A DNA stretch of 64,000 nt from Thermogutta terrifontis (GTDB taxonomy: Bacteria; Planctomycetota; Planctomycetia; Pirellulales; Thermoguttaceae), in NCBI RefSeq assembly GCF_002277955.1, contig NZ_CP018477.1:992001-1056000 (forward strand), read 5' to 3'. Within the stretch, counting starts at the first letter, position 1. Every line of letters starts with the position of its first letter. The notes below the pieces were generated by a model. The model was not told where the DNA came from and ran no database searches. It saw nothing but the letters and a program-made list of their open reading frames with translations. The position numbers and the translations under genes are program-made. Below, one piece after another: positions 35,075 to 43,943 of this stretch.

Positions 35075-36049
35075 TCACTGCAAAACCGCGGAGAGAAGGG
35101 CGACGATTCCCAGAATAACGGCGCCGACGATCAGGCAAGCCAGTGCGATCTTCCAGGGCGACAGCGGCAACTGGCCGAAAGGACAGCCGCTCTGACCGTT
35201 GATCACAAACCGGTACACTCGGCCTCTGTATCGATAAGCCAGAATCCACACGGGCAAGAGGACCGGCTCTCCCGCGAGTTTGCTAACCTTCACGTTGACG
35301 TGCACATTTCGGGCAGTTCCCGGGATGTAGCGCCGGATGCTTTCGGCGGTCTCCAGCTCCTCGATCATGCGCTGGGCAAGCGGGCGGGCGTATTTACGGG
35401 GGACACGAAATTGCTCCACTGTGACGTTTTCCAGGTCTACTGCGTTCGCCGGGACTGCGCGAGAGAAGTCATAGCCGCCCAGCCCGCGGGTTTCTTCATA
35501 CGTTAGCACACTGCTGGCGGGGATGAGGATCGACTCATAGGAGTTGCGCAGTTCCCCGAAGAGCGGCCGCCAGTTCCCCCGGGCCGTGAGCGGTACCTGG
35601 TTGGTGTCCGCCGTCCAGTACGTGTGGGTTTCGGCAGAAAAGCACCAGAAAGGCACAAAGACCGGCACAATCTGGGTGATGGCGGCCTCCTGGGCAAGAT
35701 CAGTTGGCAGAAAAAATCCGGATTTCATTTGCACCCGGAGGATCTGCAAGGCCTTTTCGCGATTGATGGCGAACGGAACGACCTTCGACGGCAGGACCGT
35801 TTGCCCGTCCGGCTGAGGCCGTAACTCCACGGAGCCACAAAACGGACACCGCAGAGCACGGGCCGAGGCATCGTAGCTCATGGCGGCTCCACAGCCGGCG
35901 CACGTGAAGCGATTCTTGAAGACGAGCGCCTGCGTCCTCGGCGCCCCCTGCTCCCCGGTAGAGACGGGCGCCTCTCGCCCACAGTTGGGGCAAAACAGGT
36001 CTTCCTCATCGAGGACACTGGCACATACGGGACAGCGCTTTGCGAGCAT
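35075..36049 (-). CDS. Zinc-ribbon membrane protein of unknown function
   Basis: A protein of 324 residues from the ATG at 36049; the frame is open back to 36148 with an ATG at 36115, so the start is unsettled. It has two zinc ribbons: CPVC/CPNC (about residues 6-26) and CAGC/CPFC (about 50-70). The middle is beta-rich and starts SKVVPFAINREKALQILR. A single C-terminal membrane helix (WKIALACLIVGAVILGIVALL) ends the protein, so the ribbons and the middle domain are on one side of the membrane. The pattern resembles bacterial proteins with zinc-ribbon N-termini and unknown roles. No operon partner. Confidence 0.6.
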   Translation of the reverse strand: MLAKRCPVCASVLDEEDLFCPNCGREAPVSTGEQGAPRTQALVFKNRFTCAGCGAAMSYDASARALRCPFCGSVELRPQPDGQTVLPSKVVPFAINREKALQILRVQMKSGFFLPTDLAQEAAITQIVPVFVPFWCFSAETHTYWTADTNQVPLTARGNWRPLFGELRNSYESILIPASSVLTYEETRGLGGYDFSRAVPANAVDLENVTVEQFRVPRKYARPLAQRMIEELETAESIRRYIPGTARNVHVNVKVSKLAGEPVLLPVWILAYRYRGRVYRFVINGQSGCPFGQLPLSPWKIALACLIVGAVILGIVALLSAVLQ

Positions 36050-36281
36050 GGCGGAGAAAATTTCCGGAGCAACCTGATAAATCGTGTGATCGCTGCAATG
36101 TGTATCATACTGCATGAGCGTCGGGCGCCGTAACCTGCTTTGACGCAAGGACGAGCCACATCAGGTCCGACTGACGCGCTTTTCCACCGCGTGGACGTTG
36201 CGCACTGCGATGTCGAAGGTAAGGCTCATTCCTGGAAAACCCGTTCAAAACATCGTGCGTGACCGAAGTCCGCGGATGTCG

Positions 36282-36306
36282 GTAAGGGCAATTGATGAAT
36301 TGCCCG
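36282..36306. repeat. Palindrome of the dispersed repeat family (degenerate)
   Basis: GGGCAATT at 36286-36293 and AATTGCCC at 36298-36305 form the family palindrome with a GATG centre. Flanking sequence is too worn to set element ends. The 581-base gap from 36050 to 36630 otherwise shows no gene. Confidence 0.6.
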
Positions 36307-36630
36307 GAGTTCGATTTCGTGCGGTTTATGAAGCCCTAGCACAACAATGAAGCAAGGCAAAAGTTCTCAACTCTCATAGAAGCAACTCATGAAGCGTCCC
36401 GTTCGCCTGATTCAGGCTGGTCCGATTCGCCCCTTGTCAACGAGCCTGCCAAGCGTGTTCTTTCCGGCAACCATTTTTCTGTGCTTGACCGGCAGTTAGA
36501 ATAAACCAGGGTCCAGCATTGATGCCGAACTGCGTCGTGTAGCTTGGTGGCGGGCGACGCGACAGCGTAAAAATGTTGTCCGGCCCATTTTCCATGGGTG
36601 ACGTGGTACGCTAAGGTGATTTAACCGCTT

Positions 36631-36876
36631 ATGACAAGGTTGACGCGCGATCAGGTGGTGAATCAGTCGTTTCTGGAAATGCGATCCTACCTGTTGGAGA
36701 TTGCGGCCACACTGGATCGGTATGATCGGGCCGAGACTCGCAACGGTGAGCAGGAGGATGTTCGCTGGACGAAGATTCGGCAGGCTCTCGACATACTGGC
36801 CAAGAAACGTGAGCAACCGGATCGCACAGAGGCGCTTCTTATGCTGTTCTCGGACCTCACACCGCTGGAGAAATAG
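36631..36876 (+). CDS. Small protein of unknown function, 81 residues
   Basis: A short all-helical protein (MTRLTRDQVVNQSFLEMRSY, then LLEIAATLDRYDRAE and a final KIRQALDILAKKREQPDRTEAL region). It is plausible as a gene because codon use matches its neighbours and it sits 173 bases before the hydrolase on the same strand. No clear motif is present and no ribosome site is strong. It is not an ArsR or toxin-antitoxin protein by appearance. It is probably co-expressed with the hydrolase. Confidence 0.6.
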   Translation: MTRLTRDQVVNQSFLEMRSYLLEIAATLDRYDRAETRNGEQEDVRWTKIRQALDILAKKREQPDRTEALLMLFSDLTPLEK

Positions 36877-37049
36877 GTACCAGATGTGGTTTTCGGGGAG
36901 TGGAATCAATGGCCCAATGGTCGAGACTTTGGTCCCAGAACTGGTCGCAGCATCTTTGGAAGCGAGCGATCCAGGCGGGCGGTCATGTGGGAAAATGATC
37001 CGGGGGCGTGACAGCGTTGGTCGGCAAGTTTTGTAAGGGTGTGCAAATT

Positions 37050-37898
37050 ATGCTGATTATCCAACCGCATTACCATGCCATTGCGAGAACCACCCAGGAT
37101 TACGAGCGGATGGCTGCGGCGGGGGTGGTGGCCGTGGCCGAACCGGCCTTTTGGGCGGGATTTGATCGTCGCTATCCCGAGACGTTTTTGGATTATTTCC
37201 GGCAAATCAGTGAGTTTGAACCCACCCGGGCAGCACAGTATGGCATTCGACACTTCTGCTGGGTGGCCGTGAATCCAAAGGAAGCCGAAAACCTGGAACT
37301 CAGCCGCGCCGTGCTTGCGCAGATGCCGGAGTTCTTCCGCAAGCCAACGGTGCTTGGGGTAGGTGAGACGGGCTTGCACAAATCCACCAAAAACGAGTGT
37401 GAAGTTTTTGAGGCGCAAATCGAACTGGCCCTCCGATACGATCAGTTGCTCCTGGTCCACACGCCTCACCTGGAAGACAAATACTATGGCACAAAAAGAA
37501 TTCTGGAGATTTTGAGGGGCTTTTCCATTGATCCCGGTCGGGTCTGGATTGACCACGTGGAAGAGCACACGATCAAGATGGTGAAAGAGGCGGGCTACTG
37601 GGTGGGGTTCACGCTTTACCCGATCACCAAGTGCTCTCCCAAGCGAGCTGTGGATATGCTCGAGCGTTACGGTTGGGAACGAACGCTCATCAACTCCTCC
37701 GCGGACTGGGGGCCGAGCGATCCCGCCACACTCCACGAGTGCATCTTCGAGTTTCGCCGTCGCGGCTATGGCCTGGAAGAAGCACTTGAGGTGTTCTACA
37801 ACAACCCGGTGCGGTACCTCTCCCAGAATCCCAAATTCGATTTGCCGCTCGTAAAAATGGAAATGCTCGCTCCCACCGGAGCGGTCTCCATGGCGTGA
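37050..37898 (+). CDS. TatD-like metal-dependent hydrolase (EboB-like)
   Basis: A 282-residue TIM-barrel hydrolase of the amidohydrolase/TatD type. Metal ligands can be placed: HYH in QPHYHAIART, Glu in GVGETGLH, His in LVHTPHLE, His in IDHVEEHT, and Asp in SSADWGPSD. The ATG at 37050 begins directly at the first strand and has AAGGG upstream. The N-terminal block AGVVAVAEPAFWAGF, the tract RAAQYGIRHFCWVAVNPKEAEN and the length resemble, from memory, EboB of ebo clusters, but no other ebo gene is in the window. Substrate unknown. Confidence 0.75.
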   Translation: MLIIQPHYHAIARTTQDYERMAAAGVVAVAEPAFWAGFDRRYPETFLDYFRQISEFEPTRAAQYGIRHFCWVAVNPKEAENLELSRAVLAQMPEFFRKPTVLGVGETGLHKSTKNECEVFEAQIELALRYDQLLLVHTPHLEDKYYGTKRILEILRGFSIDPGRVWIDHVEEHTIKMVKEAGYWVGFTLYPITKCSPKRAVDMLERYGWERTLINSSADWGPSDPATLHECIFEFRRRGYGLEEALEVFYNNPVRYLSQNPKFDLPLVKMEMLAPTGAVSMA

Positions 37899-38074
37899 CC
37901 GTCGTCGCCGCTTGTACCGAGCAATCTCCTCAGCGTGCCCAACGGGTGCGTGAGGCGCATTGATTGAGAGCGGGCGGAAGCATCAGAGGGCGGAGCGCAT
38001 CAAAGTCCGCCCGTGGCCGGATGAATTAACACCGTCTCGCGTTGCGCCGGGCCGCGACGTGAACAGCCCCTGGA

Positions 38075-39478
38075 TCACGGAGTTTTCGTTGTCGCAGCTC
38101 CCGACGGTGAAGCAGGAGCTGGTGGCTTAGGCTCAGCCGGTCCGAGAAGTTCCTCCAGCCTCTTGCCCAACTCTTCTCCGCGGACATCCATCGCGAGGAC
38201 CGTTCCGTCTTTTCCAACCAGCATGGTGGTCGGCACGGCGACGATGCCGTAATACCGGGCGGGATCGGCGGGGCCCTTGGCGTTGGGGTCCTGAACATGA
38301 ATGATGGTCCAGGGGATTTTTTCGCTTTCGATGTATTTGTCGAGGGCGGAGCGGTCATCGTCGATGCTCACCCCCACCACGTCGAAGCCCTTGTCGTGAT
38401 AGCGTTCGTAATTCGCTTTAATGTTCGGCATTTCCGCTCGACAGGGACCACACCACGTGGCGAAGAAATCCACCAGCACAATTTTGCCCCGGTACTGGGC
38501 CCAGTTAAAATCTTTGCCGTCTGTCGTTTTACCCGCCAGTTCCATTTTCTTGCCGGGAAGCTCCAGTCGCCGACCAACGCCCTGAAGCTGCTCGCCGGCC
38601 TCGGCAATGGCGGGATTACCGTTTTTTGCCAGCAGTTCACCAAACTTCCGACAATACTCACCAGCCGGGACGTCGAGTTCGGCATACTCCAGCTGAGAAA
38701 GGATCTGCATCAGCACAGCGATGTCGGCTTCGTCGGGGCTGGCTTTCTGGGTGAGCGAGTTGAGCATCTCGTCGAGATACTTTTTGAGTTCACCGACAAG
38801 AGCGGCCTTCTCTTCCCCGGAATGCATCTGGAGCCTGACGGCCAGAACTCCGCCCCGCGCCCTCGTCGCCAACTCTTTGAAACCGAGCTGTTCAATTTTT
38901 TCGGGGATCTTCATGACGTCGGCCAAAAGTTCGGGACCGCCAAGTCGGGGCCCCATCAAGGCCCATTGGGCGGCCGCCTGCACATCCTCGGGCTTGACAG
39001 GCGGTTTGCTCTCGAGAACGCGGTTGGCCAGAGAGACAAGTTGCTTGCCCATCTCGGGGACCAGTTTTCGGGCGTCGGGATCCTGCATCCGCAAAAGTTG
39101 CAGGACGGCCTGGAATTTCCAGTGAAGGGCCGTGTCGATCGTGGGAACGTCGGTACCGGCCTGCGAGATGATTTTCTCAGCCGCGGTGATGATGGCCCGG
39201 GCCTGTTTCTGCCGAAACGCCATCAGCCCCTGCGTGTCCGGGGGACCCAGTTCCTTGCTCAGTTTCTCGATAAACTGGAACAGTTGCTCAGGCGTGCCTT
39301 CGGGGACGGTGATGTCCTGGGAAGCCTGCGGCGGGGAACTTTCGGTGGCAGGGGCTGCTGGACCGGACGAAGTGCCCGATTCCGCCCACACAGCGAAGGT
39401 TCCTATTCTCGCCAGAATTCCCGCCGCCAGGGAACATCCCACCAGCACACTCATTTTCAACCATTTGCACTTGCACAT
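38075..39478 (-). CDS. TlpA/ResA-like thioredoxin-fold protein with long N-terminal region
   Basis: A 467-residue exported redox protein. The ATG at 39478 follows GGAAAGG. N-terminal signal or anchor helix at about 8-30. Residues 55-310 are helical, with repeated Leu/Glu segments and no known fold. The C-terminal thioredoxin-like domain (about 320-440) has GKIVLVDFFATWCGPCRAEMP, with the CxxC active site WCGPC, and the cis-Pro region YYGIVAVPTTMLVGKDGTV. TlpA-type proteins reduce disulfides outside the cytoplasm. A proline-rich tail ends the protein. Confidence 0.85.
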   Translation of the reverse strand: MCKCKWLKMSVLVGCSLAAGILARIGTFAVWAESGTSSGPAAPATESSPPQASQDITVPEGTPEQLFQFIEKLSKELGPPDTQGLMAFRQKQARAIITAAEKIISQAGTDVPTIDTALHWKFQAVLQLLRMQDPDARKLVPEMGKQLVSLANRVLESKPPVKPEDVQAAAQWALMGPRLGGPELLADVMKIPEKIEQLGFKELATRARGGVLAVRLQMHSGEEKAALVGELKKYLDEMLNSLTQKASPDEADIAVLMQILSQLEYAELDVPAGEYCRKFGELLAKNGNPAIAEAGEQLQGVGRRLELPGKKMELAGKTTDGKDFNWAQYRGKIVLVDFFATWCGPCRAEMPNIKANYERYHDKGFDVVGVSIDDDRSALDKYIESEKIPWTIIHVQDPNAKGPADPARYYGIVAVPTTMLVGKDGTVLAMDVRGEELGKRLEELLGPAEPKPPAPASPSGAATTKTP

Positions 39479-39681
39479 ACCGGCCAGCCTTTCCACCGAA
39501 TCGCACCATACCATGAACTGAACACGGAGCTAAACACACTCCCGCTTGACCCGGGCGACCAGATTCTGCCCAGGCTCCTATAACCGTATGAAGTTTTGGG
39601 ACGAAAAGCAAGCAAGAGAGGCGCAAAGACGCCTGAACGCAGACGCAACGCGATCGTTTGCCAGGCCTCGGCGAGCGAGCC

Positions 39682-40575
39682 TCAATGGGCAATTCCGCCG
39701 CCGTTTTCCCAGTGAACAGGGACGGCGTGCAGGGCGGTGAGATGATGGAAGCGGCAGATCTTGTCCCAGGCCTCTTCGGCTGTCTCAGCAAACTCGAAAA
39801 GATTGAGGTCTTCGTCGTCAATTACGCCTTCATCGGCGAGAAATTGAAAATCGATCACACGTTCCCAGTACTCCCGCCCAAAGATGATGATGGGAATGGG
39901 TTGCATCCTGCCGGTCTGTCGAAGTGTGAGGGCGTCCGTCAGCTCATCCAGGGTTCCGAAACCGCCTGGGAATACGACGAGGGCCTTGGCTCGCAGAAGG
40001 AAATGGAATTTCCGCAGCGCAAAATAACGGAATTGGAAACAAAGCTCGGGCGTGATGTAGGGATTCGGGATTTGCTCGAGTGGCAGCCGGATATTGAGAC
40101 CGATTGATTTCGCCCCCGCCTCGTAAGCCCCCCGATTGGCGGCCTCCATGATGCCGGGACCTCCCCCGGTGCAGATTACGTAGTCGCACTGTCCATCCTG
40201 TTTGCAGGATTGGGATACGAGATAGGCGAACTGTCGGGCAAGCTCGTAGTACCGACTCTTGGCAAGAAGCCGCTGCGCCCGGGAAACCGCCCGCTTGAGC
40301 TTGGGGTTTTCCGGATCGGCTCGGAGGGCCGCCTCGGCTTCTTCCAGCAATCGGCGGGCTTCCGGCTCATCGACGATCCGCGTGCTTCCAAAAACCACGA
40401 CCGTCGAATTGATTTTCGCCCGCTCAAAGGCCAGCTCGGGCTTCAGCAACTCCAGCTCCATCCGGGTGGGGCGGAGCTTCGGGTCGGCAAGAAAGTCCAA
40501 ATCCTGGTACGCCACCCGATAGCTGGGAGACTTCAGGATCCGTTCAATAGCGGCCTGCCGTTCCTGGGGGTCCAT
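39682..40575 (-). CDS. LOG-family (lysine decarboxylase-like) nucleotide hydrolase
   Basis: A 297-residue LOG-fold protein, related to enzymes that release cytokinin or other bases from nucleoside 5'-monophosphates. The two family motifs are present: GGGPGIMEAANRGA and FPGGFGTLDELTDAL. An N-terminal helical extension of about 115 residues precedes the LOG core, longer than in the small plant-type LOG proteins. The true substrate in bacteria of this kind is unknown. It stands alone on the minus strand. Confidence 0.88.
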   Translation of the reverse strand: MDPQERQAAIERILKSPSYRVAYQDLDFLADPKLRPTRMELELLKPELAFERAKINSTVVVFGSTRIVDEPEARRLLEEAEAALRADPENPKLKRAVSRAQRLLAKSRYYELARQFAYLVSQSCKQDGQCDYVICTGGGPGIMEAANRGAYEAGAKSIGLNIRLPLEQIPNPYITPELCFQFRYFALRKFHFLLRAKALVVFPGGFGTLDELTDALTLRQTGRMQPIPIIIFGREYWERVIDFQFLADEGVIDDEDLNLFEFAETAEEAWDKICRFHHLTALHAVPVHWENGGGIAH

Positions 40576-40768
40576 GTCGTGCCTCAGTCGTCAAGCGGGA
40601 AAATTGAGATGGTTTTGCGTATCTCCTGATACCCTCCCGACTCTTGCAGATTACCCAGAAGCTCGAATTTCTCCAAGGTCAATCCGTCCTGATCGCGGCC
40701 TATCTGAAAATGGGACACGCGGACTATTCCGATTGTTCGGAAAGCCCGATCCGGCGGACGCCTCATTT

Positions 40769-41656
40769 CTATACCAGGAAGAGAAGCCCCCAGTTGGCGA
40801 TGCCCCAGAGAGCCAGAACGGCCCCGCGGTTCCGGTGCAAACGTTTCACGCCCGAAAAAGTATTTTTGCCGCTTGCTCGGAATTTTCCCAGGGACATTCC
40901 GCCCTGTAAAAGGAGGGCCAGAGTTCCCAGAATAATCCCCACCGGTGCCGGCCAGAGAAGGGCCCCAACCCCTGTCGCGGCAGTCCAATCCCAAGAATCC
41001 ACCTCGACGCGCTTTGCACGATTGAGCCGCTGGAGGGCGTGGCGATTCAGCATGTCCGCCCCCCATCCGAGAGCCGTGCCCACGATCAAATCGACCCAAA
41101 ATGCTACGCCGAGCGGACTTTCACTCAGGAGGGGAAGATCTCGCTCGGCACGCCAAAACGACATCAGCCCATACGCCAGAACCGTCATGCCGATGCAGGG
41201 CCCCCACACCGCAGTCGGAGCCGGTTCACCGTCCCAGTGGATGGCCGCAACCACAAAAACGGTCAGCAAGAACCCCGCAAAACAGGCCACCTGCAGGAGC
41301 ATGGTTGTGGCGGCACGATCCATCCCGGCCATTGCCGCCAACCACTTGCTCCATTCGCCCGCACTGACCATCCACGCCGTGGAGCCCACAATCGCGCTGG
41401 AAATGGCTTCCACGAGCGGATAGCGCACTGAAATGGGAGCACTACAATCGCGGCATCGGCCCCGTAAAATCAGCCAACTGAGGACGGGGAGATTGTCAAA
41501 CCAGCGGATGGAATGCCCGCAATAAGGGCAGTGTGAGCCTGGCCAGACCAGACTTTCGCCTCGCGGCAGCCGGTGGATGACGACGTTGAGAAAGCTTCCC
41601 ACCACGGCGCCCAATACGAACCACCAAACTTGAATGACGGTATCGAGTGCGTTCAA
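40769..41656 (-). CDS. Atypical A24 prepilin peptidase-like membrane protein
   Basis: A 295-residue protein of the long PilD type. The N-terminal Cys4 (DiS_P_DiS) domain is present: CPYCGHSIRWFDNLPVLSW and then GRCRDCSAPISVRYPLVE. The catalytic aspartates are abnormal: the first motif reads AAIHWDGEPAPT where an I-D-x-D...PD is expected, and the second, usually GxGDVKLL, reads SWDWTAATGVG. One Asp remains at each site, but out of family pattern. So it may have lost peptidase activity or shifted specificity. Six to eight membrane helices. It is unlinked to the Tad locus. Confidence 0.75.
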   Translation of the reverse strand: MNALDTVIQVWWFVLGAVVGSFLNVVIHRLPRGESLVWPGSHCPYCGHSIRWFDNLPVLSWLILRGRCRDCSAPISVRYPLVEAISSAIVGSTAWMVSAGEWSKWLAAMAGMDRAATTMLLQVACFAGFLLTVFVVAAIHWDGEPAPTAVWGPCIGMTVLAYGLMSFWRAERDLPLLSESPLGVAFWVDLIVGTALGWGADMLNRHALQRLNRAKRVEVDSWDWTAATGVGALLWPAPVGIILGTLALLLQGGMSLGKFRASGKNTFSGVKRLHRNRGAVLALWGIANWGLLFLV

Positions 41657-41734
41657 GGTGGAGCCTCAAACCGGAGGGGACGGGACCAAAATCTCGCACG
41701 ACTTACTTTGATCATAGGACACATGGCCGCGGCG

Positions 41735-41743
41735 TGATATAAT
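41735..41743 (+). promoter_or_regulatory. Extended -10 promoter for the Gfo/Idh/MocA gene
   Basis: TGATATAAT contains a perfect TATAAT with the TGn extension. It lies 132 bases before the chosen start codon, divergent from the A24-like gene. Confidence 0.5.
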
Positions 41744-41874
41744 GGCGGCGGCTGGTAATCGTTGATTGCTCGGAGGCTTAACTCCGCTTTGCCGGGCTTC
41801 TTGGGCAAGGGAGATACGACAAGGCGGCCTGAAGTGAAATGGCCGAATGCACCGCAAAACGAGGAGACCGCGTT

Positions 41875-43359
41875 ATGAATTCCGATCGCACGCACTTGAG
41901 TCGTCGCGCGTTCATTCAGGAGAGCATTCTTGCTTCGCTGGCAGCGGGAGTACTTCCAGCGATGCCCCTTCGCGGAAGTGAGACTACGGCTCCTCAACCA
42001 GCAGCCAACCCGGGACCGAACGGAAAACTTCAGGTGGCGGTTTTAGGGGTGCGCGGTCGGGGGCAGGACCACGCCGCCGCGTACGCCTCGCGCTCTGACT
42101 GTCACGTTCTCTACCTCTGTGATGCCGATCGGGATGTGGGGCAGGCGTACCTCGAGCGGTTTGCCAGCCGATTTGGATATCGCCCGAAATTTGTCCAGGA
42201 CCTCCGCGAGGTGATGGCCGATCCTGCCGTGGACATCGTTTCCATCGCCACGCCCAACCACTGGCACGCGCTGGCCTCAATTTGGGCAATTCAGGCGGGG
42301 AAGCATGTCTATGTGGAGAAACCCGTGAGCCACAATATCAGTGAGGGACGCCGCATCGTTCAGGCTGCCCGAAAATATCAGAAGCTTTGCCAGGGGGGAA
42401 CCCAGCGGCGCTCCGAGGGACGCTACCGGGCGGCGGCCGAAGCCATCAAAGCCGGAAAAATCGGTAAAGTGACCCTCATCCGATGCGTCATGTACCGGCC
42501 GCGGAGTCCCATTGGGCCACCGGGTGATTACCCCATTCCGCCGGGGGTGGACTACAACCTCTGGGCCGGCCCGGCACCGATGGCCAAGGTCACACGCAAG
42601 TCTTTCCATTACGACTGGCACTGGTTCTGGGATTACGGCAATGGCGAAATCGGCAATAACTGCATCCATTGTGTGGACACGGCCCGGATTCTCGTGCCGT
42701 TCCGCACTCTTGGGCGGTGGGTTGTTAGTTACGGCGGGCGACTCGGCTTCCACGACGCTGGGGAAACCCCCAACACTCAGGTGGCGATCCACGACCTGGG
42801 GGATGGCGTGACGCTTGTCCAGGAAGTTCGCAATCACAAAACGGACAAGCCGTTTCTCAATGGCGCGGTGCTCATCGCGGGAGAGGAAGGATACATCGCG
42901 TGTGACCTGGGCGCCAACGTGGTCCTCTACGATCGAGCGGGAAATCCCAAGGAGAAACTTCCAAGTTCCGGCGGAGATCACTTCGCCAATTTTGTGGAGG
43001 CAGTCAAAGCTGGCCGTCAGGACATGCTCAACGCGGATGTCGAGGAGACGCATATTTCCACGGCTCTCACGCATCTGGCCAACATTTCGTATCTGCTCGG
43101 GCATCAGGCCGGTCATGACGAACTCGTCGCTGCGCTGAAGCCGCTCCAGGTCAACGAGGACTGCCTGGCCACTCTGAATGCCATTGAGGCCCATTTGAAA
43201 GAAAACGGCATCGACTTGCAAAAGGAACCGCTCACTTTGGGACCTCGGCTCGCGATTGATGCCGAGCACGAGAAGTTCATCGACAACCCGGATGCCGATC
43301 GGCTTCTCACGCGCGAGTACCGCGAGCCGTTCGTGGTGCCTCCGCCTGAAAAGCTGTGA
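41875..43359 (+). CDS. Tat-exported Gfo/Idh/MocA oxidoreductase
   Basis: A 494-residue NAD(P)-type oxidoreductase with a twin-arginine signal (LSRRAFIQESILASLAAG) at the N-terminus, so it is exported folded to the periplasm. ATG at 41875 follows GAGGAG. The Rossmann domain opens LQVAVLGVRGRGQDHAAAY, and the family catalytic Lys is in VYVEKPVSHNISEGRRI. The C-terminal domain has CVMYRPRSPIGPP and the HYDWHWFWDYGNGEIGNNC and HCVDTAR region typical of planctomycete members. Sugar or inositol-type substrates are usual for the family; the precise one is unknown. Confidence 0.9.
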   Translation: MNSDRTHLSRRAFIQESILASLAAGVLPAMPLRGSETTAPQPAANPGPNGKLQVAVLGVRGRGQDHAAAYASRSDCHVLYLCDADRDVGQAYLERFASRFGYRPKFVQDLREVMADPAVDIVSIATPNHWHALASIWAIQAGKHVYVEKPVSHNISEGRRIVQAARKYQKLCQGGTQRRSEGRYRAAAEAIKAGKIGKVTLIRCVMYRPRSPIGPPGDYPIPPGVDYNLWAGPAPMAKVTRKSFHYDWHWFWDYGNGEIGNNCIHCVDTARILVPFRTLGRWVVSYGGRLGFHDAGETPNTQVAIHDLGDGVTLVQEVRNHKTDKPFLNGAVLIAGEEGYIACDLGANVVLYDRAGNPKEKLPSSGGDHFANFVEAVKAGRQDMLNADVEETHISTALTHLANISYLLGHQAGHDELVAALKPLQVNEDCLATLNAIEAHLKENGIDLQKEPLTLGPRLAIDAEHEKFIDNPDADRLLTREYREPFVVPPPEKL

Positions 43360-43538
43360 ACGGCAAATCTCCGTCCCAGCAATGCAATTGGCTCGCCCGA
43401 ACAGCGGCTGCGAGTCGTCTTTGGCGGCCGATGAGCGAAATTTCTGACGGGTAGCGAAAAGCTGACCTTTTCCTAACCGTCGGTGCCGGCGTCACCGCCG
43501 CCACCACGTCTCGTGGCCACGGCTCCGCTTTGCCGACT

Positions 43539-43799
43539 CATTCGCATTTTTTACTGCGGACGGGGACCTTCATAGGTGTGCGTGTGGGAGCGAGATTCAA
43601 TCCCGATGGCCTGCTGGTCAGCTCCGCTTTTGGAGCGACGTGCTTGTCACGTCCACGTTCCAACGTTTGGATCATTCAATTGACCCACCGTATTCCAACT
43701 TGGTTGAGTTGCTGGTTAAGCGGTAGGGGCAATTCATGAATTGTCGCTATGGCACGTTGTACTCGCGGCGTGTAGTAGGTTCTTGCAAAAGTGGGGATG
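43539..43799 (+). repeat. Dispersed palindromic repeat, copy C
   Basis: About 261 bp. The palindrome is at 43726-43747. Right end AAAAGTGGGGATG at 43787-43799 and a weaker left end CATTCGCATTTTT at 43539-43551 form terminal inverted repeats. Internal blocks shared with copy D: GCGAGATTCA, CTGCT-GTCAGC, TCCAACT-G-TTGA. The 584-base gap from 43360 to 43943 holds nothing else recognisable. Confidence 0.7.
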
Positions 43800-43943
43800 G
43801 GTCAGCTCCGTTTTGAACGCCGCGTTAGTTGTGTCCGTGGCATTATGGCATCATGGCTAAAGCCAACGGTCGCACTTGTCTTGACGACAGCAATCTCGTA
43901 ATTTAACGCCAATATCCTGGAGGACTCATCGGAGAACAGAAGT

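Noticed and set aside
37988-38012. Hairpin GGGCGGA / TCCGCCC past the thioredoxin-like gene
   Set aside because: The 7-bp stem has an 11-base loop and no T run on the minus strand, so it is not called a terminator.
38297-39583. 428-codon plus-strand frame
   Set aside because: Antisense to the thioredoxin-like gene with WCGPC; no start signal or motif.
42277-43269. 330-codon minus-strand frame
   Set aside because: Antisense to the Gfo/Idh/MocA gene; no ribosome site or family match.
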